In this document: positions 31,105 to 38,101 of the stretch, in pieces
Position numbering within the stretch: the stretch's first letter is position 1
Layout: every line of letters begins with the position of its first letter
Assembly (NCBI GenBank): GCA_017507805.1
Contig: JAFWAC010000034.1
Span: 1 to 64,000 of the forward strand
Source: Clostridia bacterium
GTDB taxonomy: Bacteria > Bacillota > Clostridia > Oscillospirales > Acutalibacteraceae
Reading direction: 5' to 3'
Length of the DNA: 64,000 bases
Program-made: the position numbers and the translations under genes
The notes under the pieces: model-generated
Databases searched by the model: none
What the model saw: the letters and a program-made list of their open reading frames with translations, nothing else
Told to the model about the DNA's origin: nothing

Positions 31105-31932
31105 TTAAATTTTTATTGTTTCATTTGGCTTTATTTCGTAAATTGTTCCGTCCTTAGCAATCCAGACCGACAGGGCGGTGGGATTTTGAACTATACTCTC
31201 ATCCACCGAAAAACGCAGTTGTTCAAAGGCATGCACATAATCACAAATTTCAAGGTTGGTTGCGTACCAAATATCATCGTGACCTGACAGCTTTTCCAAA
31301 TAATCAAACAAAGCATCCCAATTATCGTTTAAATCACATTCATAGCTATGCGCCCAAAGATAGAAAAGCTTCGGATCATGCTCAGGGGCAAGTGCATTAA
31401 ATCTTTCCAAAAGCTCGGGTATATCCCTTTCGCAATAATGGCAGGTGGGGCCCCAGGCAAGCCAATCGGAGGGGAGCAAAAAATCGTGGTGAGACGAGCA
31501 TGTCCTTGAATAGGCTATCCCGCAAAGTCTTGCGGCGGCTTCGGTTTCGGTTGTGAAAACACCGTAAGGATAAGCAAAGCCGCGAATGGGAACACCGAAC
31601 ATTTTTTCAAGCTCGCGCCTATCCTCAATAATTTCCGAAACAATCTCAAAAACAGGAATTCTGCCTAAGTGAGCGTGATTTTTCGCATGGCTTGCAACCT
31701 CAAAATTCGGGTGCTTATAAAGCTCAATACATTCCTCTTTAGACAGAATGTTATTTCCGGTTTCATCCTTTCTGTCAGGATCACCCATAAAACCCGAATT
31801 CAAATTAAAGGTTGCGCGCATACCCAATTCCTTCAATTTTTCAACCAGGCGGATATCTGCCTTAACACCGTCATCAAAGCTAAGGGTTACCGCCTTTGCT
31901 TTTCCGTTTGGAAATCTCATAAAGCTTTTCAT
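31105..31932 (-). CDS. CE4-type polysaccharide deacetylase, no signal peptide
   Basis: A 275-residue NodB-fold protein. Motif 1 is TLSFDDG (D20, D21), motif 2 is SHAKNH (H82, H86), and motif 3 is FAYPYG. These are the metal ligands and catalytic base of the family, which removes acetyl groups from sugars such as N-acetylglucosamine or acetylxylose. No signal peptide or membrane segment is seen, so unlike most family members it would act inside the cell. It closely resembles the C-terminal domain of the dockerin protein at 35078-37987: both begin MR(F/Y)P-GKAKA and both end with a short beta domain containing the I-NPT block. It is the first gene of the compact 31-kb operon. ATG with AAAGGA upstream. 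Confidence 0.88.
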   Translation of the reverse strand: MKSFMRFPNGKAKAVTLSFDDGVKADIRLVEKLKELGMRATFNLNSGFMGDPDRKDETGNNILSKEECIELYKHPNFEVASHAKNHAHLGRIPVFEIVSEIIEDRRELEKMFGVPIRGFAYPYGVFTTETEAAARLCGIAYSRTCSSHHDFLLPSDWLAWGPTCHYCERDIPELLERFNALAPEHDPKLFYLWAHSYECDLNDNWDALFDYLEKLSGHDDIWYATNLEICDYVHAFEQLRFSVDESIVQNPTALSVWIAKDGTIYEIKPNETIKI

Positions 31933-31961
31933 TTCTATCTGTCCTTTAACAATTTATCTTT

Positions 31962-32025
31962 TGCAGGGACAGGCTTCCCGTCTTTCATAAGCCTTGACGG
32001 ACAGCCCGGGAGGTCTGTCCCTACA
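31962..32025. repeat. Dispersed palindromic repeat, GTAGGGACAG type
   Basis: TGCAGGGACAG at 31962-31972 pairs with CTGTCCCTACA at 32015-32025 (one mismatch), enclosing CCGTC/GACGG. The same outer CTGTCCCTAC block recurs at 60658-60667. It sits between the small lipoprotein gene and the long operon, where dispersed repeats of this kind usually lie. Confidence 0.6.
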
Positions 32026-32048
32026 AAATATCATTTTATTTTTCAAAT

Positions 32049-32087
32049 GACAGATGGATACAAACAGCTATTTCATATCCATCTGTC
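32049..32087 (-). terminator. 12-bp perfect hairpin downstream of the lipoprotein gene
   Basis: GACAGATGGATA (32049-32060) and its exact complement (32076-32087) surround a 15-base loop. On the minus strand it begins 21 bases after the lipoprotein stop. What follows is A/T-rich but not a clean T run, so it could be a terminator with a poor tract or a repeat arm. Confidence 0.4.
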
Positions 32088-32107
32088 GAAAGTGGAGCGA
32101 ATACGCG

Positions 32108-32431
32108 CTAAGAAAGCGGCATTCCGTGTTCTATGTACTCTGCATCAAAGCTTGATGATACATTTTCATCATTTGAACTCTCGGAGCTTTCATTTAAAGA
32201 AGTGTCTGAGGATGTCGCTTCATTTGAAGCAAATGATGAGTTTGCTTCGCCCGTATCATTGTTTTCTGTTTTATAAGCCTCACCGTCCGAAATTTCCTCT
32301 GCGCTGTATGAAAAAGAATTGGAACTAACATCCGGCGAGGATGTGTTGTTTCTAACAGAGTCATCACCGTGATCGCAGCCGCAAAGTGCCGCAAGTGACA
32401 ACAGCAATATCATCAAAGCAATTTTCTTCAT
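32108..32431 (-). CDS. Small lipoprotein with a low-complexity Ser/Asn/Glu tail
   Basis: A 107-residue protein. The lipoprotein signal ends at LCGC (Cys19), and the remainder is almost entirely Ser, Asn, Glu, Asp and Thr with no predicted fold. This is what a wall-spanning tether looks like, but no functional domain follows. It could be a remnant of a longer lipoprotein cut by insertion of the palindromic repeats just downstream, or a short surface peptide. ATG with AAAGGAG 10 bases upstream, and a perfect TATAAT 30 bases before the start, suggest it is expressed by itself. I do not recognise a family. Confidence 0.65.
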   Translation of the reverse strand: MKKIALMILLLSLAALCGCDHGDDSVRNNTSSPDVSSNSFSYSAEEISDGEAYKTENNDTGEANSSFASNEATSSDTSLNESSESSNDENVSSSFDAEYIEHGMPLS

Positions 32432-32460
32432 AAAGAGTGCTCCTTTAAGTCCTTGTTTAA

Positions 32461-32466
32461 ATTATA
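32461..32466 (-). promoter_or_regulatory. Candidate -10 box for the small lipoprotein gene
   Basis: TATAAT on the minus strand, 30 bases before the ATG. No good -35 is present at 17 bases; the upstream sequence belongs to the adjoining palindromic repeat. Low confidence. Confidence 0.3.
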
Positions 32467-32487
32467 GTGCTGATAAAATCAACTTTT

Positions 32488-32564
32488 CGTAGGGGCAACC
32501 TATGTGTTGCCCCGTCAAAATTCATCAATATTCAACGGAACGACACGTAGGTCGTTCCCTACCA
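32488..32564. repeat. Pair of dispersed palindromes (REP-like)
   Basis: Two hairpins in tandem: GGGGCAAC at 32492-32499 with its complement at 32506-32513, and GGAACGAC at 32537-32544 with its complement at 32551-32558. The pair begins CGTAGGG and ends CCCTAC, so the two hairpins face each other, as in paired REP elements. The same layout is seen at 34779-34859. Confidence 0.6.
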
Positions 32565-32578
32565 TACAGATGACAATT

Positions 32579-34588
32579 TTAAATGGTATCTGCGCTGCCA
32601 TTGGCAACATCGGCTGATGTGGGGATACCTAATATGGTCTTAACGATCAAAACTAAGTCCTCACCGTCAATATCGCCGTCAGCGTCAAGGTCTGCTGCTG
32701 CTTCACTTACAGTAACATCAAGACCTGCAATATACTTTTTAACACGGATAAGGTCCAAAACATCGGTCTCGCCGTTGCCGTTAGCATCACCGGAAACTAC
32801 GGGTTCAGCCATTTTAACAAGTGAGAAATCGCTTGCCTCAACTGAGCTTGCACGGGTACCAACACCGAAGCATGCATTATCCATTTCGGGTAATGCAACA
32901 TTATCAAAAATTGTAACACCGTCTATAATTACAGTAACGCTGTCATAATGGCTTTCGATTACAACATTGTACTCTTTTCCTGCCTCTCTTGTTACGGCAT
33001 AGGGATAAAAATAATCATACTTGCCACCGTTTTCATTCAAGAGGTCGAAGTAAGTATATGAATTTACCATTCCAAGAATACTTACATGACCGGCTTCCCA
33101 GAAATAAAGACCGTAGAATTTACCCATCTTTCCACGGAAAGGAATATAGAAAGCTTCCTTGTTTTTTCCTACTATTTGCGGTGTCTTAACATTAAGCATA
33201 TAGCGATAGCTTGCTTTTGCATCCAATGCCAAATCAAACAACATAACATCGTTTAAATCTGTATCCGGACAAGAAGCTACACCGTTGCTATATGTGATTA
33301 TAGGTTCACCGGATTGATTTGCAACGGTTGTTGAGGAGGTGATTAAGTTTTCACCTGTAATGATTTCTTCATCGTCCTCTTCTTCATCCTCAGTCAAAGC
33401 AGTAAGAGAAACAGGCATTGCAGCAAGGGAAACATTGCGTTCACCCACGCCGAAGGCTGCATCCATTTCAGGTAATTGAATATTATCGAAAATTTTAACA
33501 CCGTCCACAATTACGGTTGCGCTGCCATAATGGCTTTCAACTACAACATTGTATACCTTACCAAATGTGAAGGTATATTTTCCACCCATGTTTGAGTAGT
33601 AATACACAGCGTTACCATCGGCATCTTTAAGATCGTTAGGAATATTATATTTCATATTATTAATGAATATATTGCCTTTAAAGAAATACACTGCAAGACA
33701 GCTTTCACCTGTACCGCGGAAAGGAACATAAATTGAATAAGAATCACCATACGAGGATTGCCACGGTTGCATAATATTAACCTCGTAGCGGTAGCTTCCC
33801 TTGGGGTCAAGCTCAACATCAAGCATAGCGGTATCCCAACAATCTTTTTTATCAACACGGATTAAACCGTTTGCTTCCCTTACCATCTGCATAGGAGTTC
33901 TTATTGTAGATACAATAGGTGTTGATTTTGAAATCAAATTGCCCTCGATAACAGGCTCTTGCTCCTCAACATACTCTGTAAGTGAAACAAGTTCAGCAGT
34001 AACGGGAAGGTTCTTTGTACCGATACCGAACATTGCGGGATATTCAGGCAATGCTACATTGTCAAAAATCGGGAAACCATCTATAATTACGGAAGCACTG
34101 CCCAAATGGCTTTCGATTACAACATTATATTCCTGACCGACATTACGGGTCTTTTGATAGAAATAATCCTTTACCTCACCGTTCACAACAACGCCGTTGG
34201 CAACAACATTGTTGGTTGCCATTTTTGCAATACTAACACCGCCCGGATAGAAGAACACTGCCAAGCAATCACTTGGAGCATTACCACGGAAAGGAATAAA
34301 GAAACCTTCGGTACCGTTGCCATAAGGATCAGACGGAAGCTTAATGTTAACTTCATAACGGTAGCTACCGTCAAAATCTAAATCAAGATTTAAGGTTGCT
34401 ACATCCCATGCAAGCTGAGATGAGCTGATAACACCTTCTTCAAGCGTAAGTATAGCAGGGTCTCTAACTGTTGTAATGGTTGCACCGTCCAAAAGATTAG
34501 TGGGTTCTGTTGCAGAAACACTCATCGGAACAAAGATTGCGGCGATAAGCATAACTACACTCAAAATTAAACTAAAACATTTTTTCAT
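32579..34588 (-). CDS. Secreted three-module protein with C-terminal type I dockerin
   Basis: A 669-residue extracellular protein. It has a signal peptide (about 1-26), three copies of the ~190-residue beta-sandwich module (about 30-210, 220-410, 415-590), then a dockerin from residue 600. Both dockerin calcium loops are intact: DANGNGETDVLD and DLDADGDIDGED, each followed by the helix pattern DLIRVKKYIAG or DLVLIVKTILG. A dockerin should plug into a cohesin on a scaffold protein; no cohesin is visible in this window. No catalytic motif is seen, so it may be a binding subunit. Start: ATG at 34588 with AAGGAG 8 bases upstream; the GTG three codons earlier is too close to that site. Paralogous, including its leader, to 35078-37987. 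Confidence 0.9.
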   Translation of the reverse strand: MKKCFSLILSVVMLIAAIFVPMSVSATEPTNLLDGATITTVRDPAILTLEEGVISSSQLAWDVATLNLDLDFDGSYRYEVNIKLPSDPYGNGTEGFFIPFRGNAPSDCLAVFFYPGGVSIAKMATNNVVANGVVVNGEVKDYFYQKTRNVGQEYNVVIESHLGSASVIIDGFPIFDNVALPEYPAMFGIGTKNLPVTAELVSLTEYVEEQEPVIEGNLISKSTPIVSTIRTPMQMVREANGLIRVDKKDCWDTAMLDVELDPKGSYRYEVNIMQPWQSSYGDSYSIYVPFRGTGESCLAVYFFKGNIFINNMKYNIPNDLKDADGNAVYYYSNMGGKYTFTFGKVYNVVVESHYGSATVIVDGVKIFDNIQLPEMDAAFGVGERNVSLAAMPVSLTALTEDEEEDDEEIITGENLITSSTTVANQSGEPIITYSNGVASCPDTDLNDVMLFDLALDAKASYRYMLNVKTPQIVGKNKEAFYIPFRGKMGKFYGLYFWEAGHVSILGMVNSYTYFDLLNENGGKYDYFYPYAVTREAGKEYNVVIESHYDSVTVIIDGVTIFDNVALPEMDNACFGVGTRASSVEASDFSLVKMAEPVVSGDANGNGETDVLDLIRVKKYIAGLDVTVSEAAADLDADGDIDGEDLVLIVKTILGIPTSADVANGSADTI

Positions 34589-34629
34589 TTTTTTCACTCC
34601 TTAAAAAATTTAAAAAGGGTTGCTGTTTT

Positions 34630-34690
34630 TGCCGACCGATGTCAGCATGGTATTAAAATGGCTATCACCTCCAAAATATATAATAATGCC
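34630..34690 (-). promoter_or_regulatory. Leader of the first dockerin gene: promoter-like box and hairpin
   Basis: A 16-base box, GGCATTATTATATATT, lies at 34675-34690, exactly 87 bases upstream of the ATG. TGCTGAC/GTCGGCA (34630-34647) forms a 7-bp stem with one G-U pair. The second dockerin gene has the same box with one change (GGCGTT...) at the same 87-base distance, and a hairpin at the same place with different bases. The box contains a good -10, but no clear -35 was found. Confidence 0.45.
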
Positions 34691-34758
34691 GATTAATTAT
34701 CTTGCCGCAAATGAGAATTTGCTTGCAGTCTTTGAGCCGAACGGTTTTAATTATTCAA

Positions 34759-34891
34759 ATTATAGTTTATTGGGGTTATTCGTAGGGGACGATGCCCACA
34801 TCGTCCCGTTGGGTTTCTGCAAATTTTGGCGGGACGATGTGGGCATCGTCCCCTACGAAAGGTCACTTAAATTAGTGCGATAAACTATAAT
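34759..34891. mobile_element. MITE-like palindromic element, 133 bp
   Basis: Outer 12-bp perfect terminal inverted repeats (ATTATAGTTTAT at 34759-34770, complement at 34880-34891) enclose a 30-bp perfect inverted repeat (34779-34808 and 34830-34859). Each 30-bp arm is itself a hairpin around GACGATG/CATCGTC. No coding capacity. One arm recurs exactly (29 bases) at 60519-60547, showing that the unit disperses. Confidence 0.7.
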
Positions 34892-35016
34892 TCAGACACA
34901 TTTACACCATCGGGGTATTAGGTTGCGATTTTGCATGACGAAAAGGCGGATTGACCACCGCGGCACGCGGCAAACTATAATTTGATTACAACCTGTGCAT
35001 CCTGCGGCAAGACATT

Positions 35017-35055
35017 AACCCAAGAAACGAATCGGGAAAGCAACCGTTGCAGGAA
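35017..35055 (-). pseudogene. Relic of an ADP-ribosylglycohydrolase 3' end
   Basis: On the minus strand this reads PATVAFPIRFLG then a stop, against PTTVVFPIRFLV then a stop at the end of the intact gene at 38102-39613. About 33 of 38 bases match. It begins about 20 bases after the stop of the dockerin-CE4 gene, and an in-frame TAA upstream prevents a longer reading. It looks like the leftover of a duplicated copy, most of which was lost or replaced. Confidence 0.6.
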
Positions 35056-35077
35056 CAATATCATCGGTGCAAACAGA

Positions 35078-37987
35078 TTATTTTCCCCCATCCGATGTGG
35101 GTTTCCCGGCAAAAACTCCTTTCAGAGTAGTACCAGCTTCTATTTCAATAATATTGCCGTTATACTCAAACCAAAGCTTTCTGTCTGTGGGATTTTTGAT
35201 TGTATCGTCAGCAAGTGATATTTCCAATTTATTGTAATCGCTGACATAGCTGTAAACATCGCCATAGGTAGCATACCAAACATCCTCTTTGCCGCCTACG
35301 CTACTGCAATATGCTTCGAAATTTTCCCATCCCCAGTAATTAACAATTTCATAAGCATGACCCCAGATATTAAATAATTTAGGATCGGTAGTAACCTGAG
35401 TGTTAAAAAAGTCAGGCGAGAATAGGTCCTTGATTTTTGACACCTGCGGAATAGAAACAGTAGCCTCCCATACCAACCAATTAGTAGGTATAGAAAAATT
35501 ATTAGAGCAAGAAACAGGACGAGCATATCCTACATTATTTTTTTCAAGATAATTTACAACTTCACCATTGTAGACAGTATATGGCGGTGCGCCGGGATAA
35601 GCCATTCCCAAAACATCAACGCCAAGCCAGGCTTCAAGGTTAGCCATATCATCTAAAACCTCAGCCTTCAAACCTGCCTCACCCTGCTGGGCTAAAACAG
35701 TAGGTAAATCGGGATGTGTGGTAGAATGACTGCCAACCTCCATACCGTTATTTACATAGATTTCCTTCGCCTGTTCTGCCGAAAGGAAAGAACCTGTACC
35801 CATTCGGCCGCTATTCAGGAAGAATGTGCCTTTAATACCGTATTTTTTGAAAATTTCAACTATTTTCTCATCATCGGGCATACCGTCATCAAAAGACATA
35901 GTAAAGGCTTTTGCTTTTCCATCGGGATATCGCATATAAACACTAATCGGAAGCCCAAGTATTATTCTGCAGAGTGCAGTTACATCCTGAGCGTCAATTA
36001 TATATTCATCGCCAACAAGATTAACTAAAGCCTTATCAATTTTCACATCAAGACCTGCAACATATTTCTTAACGCGAATAAGGTCTAAAATATCGGTTGT
36101 GCCGTTGCCGTCAGCATCGCCGTAAACAACGGGTTTGGGCATTAATTGTTTAATTGAGAAATCGGTTGCCTCAACTGTGCTCATACGGGTACCAACACCG
36201 AAGCAAGCAGCATCGGTTTCGGGCAATGTAACATTATCAAAAATAGTCTCACCGTCTAAGATAACTGTCACGCGGTTGTAATGGCTCACAATTACAAAAT
36301 TATATTCCTTATCATATTCTCTTCCGGGGGTATATGTATACCAATGATCTATTTTATTGCCGGAACTATCTGTGGGTATAGCGAACTGTGAACCACTGTA
36401 ATATCTAAGAATAGATATGCCTGTACCCCAGAAATGTAGACCTAAGCAATCACCCATCTGACCGCGGAAAGGAATAAAGAAGGTGTAATCCTGAAACTTG
36501 GCATTTTCAAAGGCAGGTTGCTTAACGGTAAGCTCATAACGATAGCTTGCCTTTGGCTCAAGCATAAGGCTAAAGAGAGCTATATCGGCATCATTAGCGT
36601 CTGTTCCTTTAATAGTGCCGTCTTCATAACTAAGAAGCGGATTGTTGGTATTGCAGTTATAAATGGTTGTTGAAGATGTAATTAAATTTTCACCTTCAAC
36701 GAGGTCTTCCTCATCTAAAGCAGATGGTTTTTTAATTCTAACAAGCGAGAAATCACTTGCTTCAACTGTGCTGAATCTTTCACCAACACCAAAGCAAGCG
36801 GCGCTGGTTTTGGGCAATGAAATATTATTAAAAATAGTAACACCATCTAAGATAACGGTTACGCTGTCGTAATGGCTTTCGATTACAAAGTTATACTCCC
36901 TGTCATATTTTCTTCCGGAAGCATATTGATAAAAATAATCGTATTTATTACCGGCAGTGTCCGTAGGTACAACAAATGAATTGCTTGAATTGAATTTTAA
37001 AATAGAAATACCGTTTCCCCAGAAATACAGACCTAAAACATTGCCCTTTTGACCACGGAAAGGAATAAAGAAGGTGTAATTCTGAAAATAAGAGTTTTCA
37101 AAGGTAGGTTGCTTAATATTAAGCTCATAACGATAGCTTGCCTTTGCGCTGGTATCCACATTAAATAAAGCCATATCAGTATTTGTATAATCTGTGCCGG
37201 TGATACTACCGTTAGAATAAGCGAGTATGCTGTTTTCGGTTGTAATAGCTGTTGAATCGGTGATCAGGTTTTCGCCTGTGAGGGTTTCATCCTCGTCTTC
37301 CCCGACATCCTCGTCACCGTTATCAATGTAGTCACCTATTTTAACAACCGAGAAATCACTTGCCTTAACTGTGCTTGCACGGGTACCAACACCGAAGCAT
37401 GCATTCTCCATTTCAGGTAATGTAACATTATCAAAAATTTTAACGCCGCCTATAATTACAGTAACGCTATTATAATGGCTCTCGATTACAACATTGTATT
37501 CTTTTTCTGCCTCTCTTGTAACGGCATTGGCGAAATAATGATCATACTTATTACCTTCGGCATCCTCGGGAACATAAAAGGTATATGAATTTACCATTCT
37601 AAGAATACTTACAAGACCTGATTTCCAAAAATAAAGAGCATAGGAATTACCCATCTTTCCGCGGAAAGGAATGTAGAAAGCTTCACTGCTTGTTCCTGCT
37701 AATTTCGGTGTCTGAACATTAAGCGTATAGCGATAGCTTGCTTTGGAATCTACTGCCAAATCAAAGAAAACGGCATCGTTTAACTCAGTATCCGAACAAG
37801 TAGCCACACCGTTACTATATGTAATTATAGGTTTGTTTGATTGATTTGTAACGGTTGTTGAGGAGGTGATTAAGTTTTCGCCTGTAAGGTTCCCATCCTC
37901 CGTTGCAGTTGCGGTTATACTCATTGGTACAAAAATTGAAACAATAAGCATAACGACACTCAAGATTAAACTAAAACTTTTTTTCAT
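35078..37987 (-). CDS. Secreted three-module protein with internal dockerin and C-terminal CE4 deacetylase
   Basis: A 969-residue extracellular protein. Signal peptide, three ~190-residue beta-sandwich modules (about 30-215, 225-410, 420-610), a dockerin from residue 623, then a NodB/CE4 domain from about 680. The first dockerin loop is canonical (DADGNGTTDILD); the second (NLVGDEYIIDAQD) has lost some calcium ligands. CE4 motifs are MSFDDG (D700, D701), GSHSTTH (H754, H758) and MAYPGAP. It should remove acetyl groups from a polysaccharide while docked on a scaffold. The dockerin is placed between domains, which is uncommon but known. Start: ATG at 37987 with AAGGAG 8 bases upstream. Its deacetylase domain is closely related to the stand-alone protein at 31105-31932. 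Confidence 0.9.
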   Translation of the reverse strand: MKKSFSLILSVVMLIVSIFVPMSITATATEDGNLTGENLITSSTTVTNQSNKPIITYSNGVATCSDTELNDAVFFDLAVDSKASYRYTLNVQTPKLAGTSSEAFYIPFRGKMGNSYALYFWKSGLVSILRMVNSYTFYVPEDAEGNKYDHYFANAVTREAEKEYNVVIESHYNSVTVIIGGVKIFDNVTLPEMENACFGVGTRASTVKASDFSVVKIGDYIDNGDEDVGEDEDETLTGENLITDSTAITTENSILAYSNGSITGTDYTNTDMALFNVDTSAKASYRYELNIKQPTFENSYFQNYTFFIPFRGQKGNVLGLYFWGNGISILKFNSSNSFVVPTDTAGNKYDYFYQYASGRKYDREYNFVIESHYDSVTVILDGVTIFNNISLPKTSAACFGVGERFSTVEASDFSLVRIKKPSALDEEDLVEGENLITSSTTIYNCNTNNPLLSYEDGTIKGTDANDADIALFSLMLEPKASYRYELTVKQPAFENAKFQDYTFFIPFRGQMGDCLGLHFWGTGISILRYYSGSQFAIPTDSSGNKIDHWYTYTPGREYDKEYNFVIVSHYNRVTVILDGETIFDNVTLPETDAACFGVGTRMSTVEATDFSIKQLMPKPVVYGDADGNGTTDILDLIRVKKYVAGLDVKIDKALVNLVGDEYIIDAQDVTALCRIILGLPISVYMRYPDGKAKAFTMSFDDGMPDDEKIVEIFKKYGIKGTFFLNSGRMGTGSFLSAEQAKEIYVNNGMEVGSHSTTHPDLPTVLAQQGEAGLKAEVLDDMANLEAWLGVDVLGMAYPGAPPYTVYNGEVVNYLEKNNVGYARPVSCSNNFSIPTNWLVWEATVSIPQVSKIKDLFSPDFFNTQVTTDPKLFNIWGHAYEIVNYWGWENFEAYCSSVGGKEDVWYATYGDVYSYVSDYNKLEISLADDTIKNPTDRKLWFEYNGNIIEIEAGTTLKGVFAGKPTSDGGK

Positions 37988-38028
37988 TTTTTTCACTCCT
38001 TAATAAATTTTTAAAGGGGTTGCTGCTT

Positions 38029-38089
38029 TGACCGAATTTGTCGGTCAGGCGTTAATTTTTCTACCGTCTTAAGAATATATAATAACGCC
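38029..38089 (-). promoter_or_regulatory. Leader of the second dockerin gene: promoter-like box and hairpin
   Basis: GGCGTTATTATATATT lies at 38074-38089, 87 bases before the ATG, and TGACCGA/TCGGTCA (38029-38047) forms a 7-bp perfect stem with a 5-base loop. Both features sit at the same distances as in the paralogous gene's leader. The pairing is kept although the paired bases differ. Confidence 0.45.
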
Positions 38090-38101
38090 AATCAGTGGCT
38101 A

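Larger units (their letters stand above)
34589..35077. other. 489-base gap: leader, MITE-like element and gene relic
   Basis: From left to right the gap holds the dockerin gene leader (34589-34690), about 70 bases with no feature I recognise, the 133-bp MITE-like element (34759-34891), about 80 bases with a third copy of AAACTATAAT (34972-34981), and a relic of the ADP-ribosylglycohydrolase 3' end (35017-35055), just downstream of the next dockerin gene's stop. Confidence 0.7.

Noticed and set aside
31669-32328. Plus-strand open frame of 219 codons spanning the deacetylase start and the lipoprotein gene
   Set aside because: Both minus-strand genes have signals, motifs and ribosome binding sites; the plus frame crosses repeats and has none.
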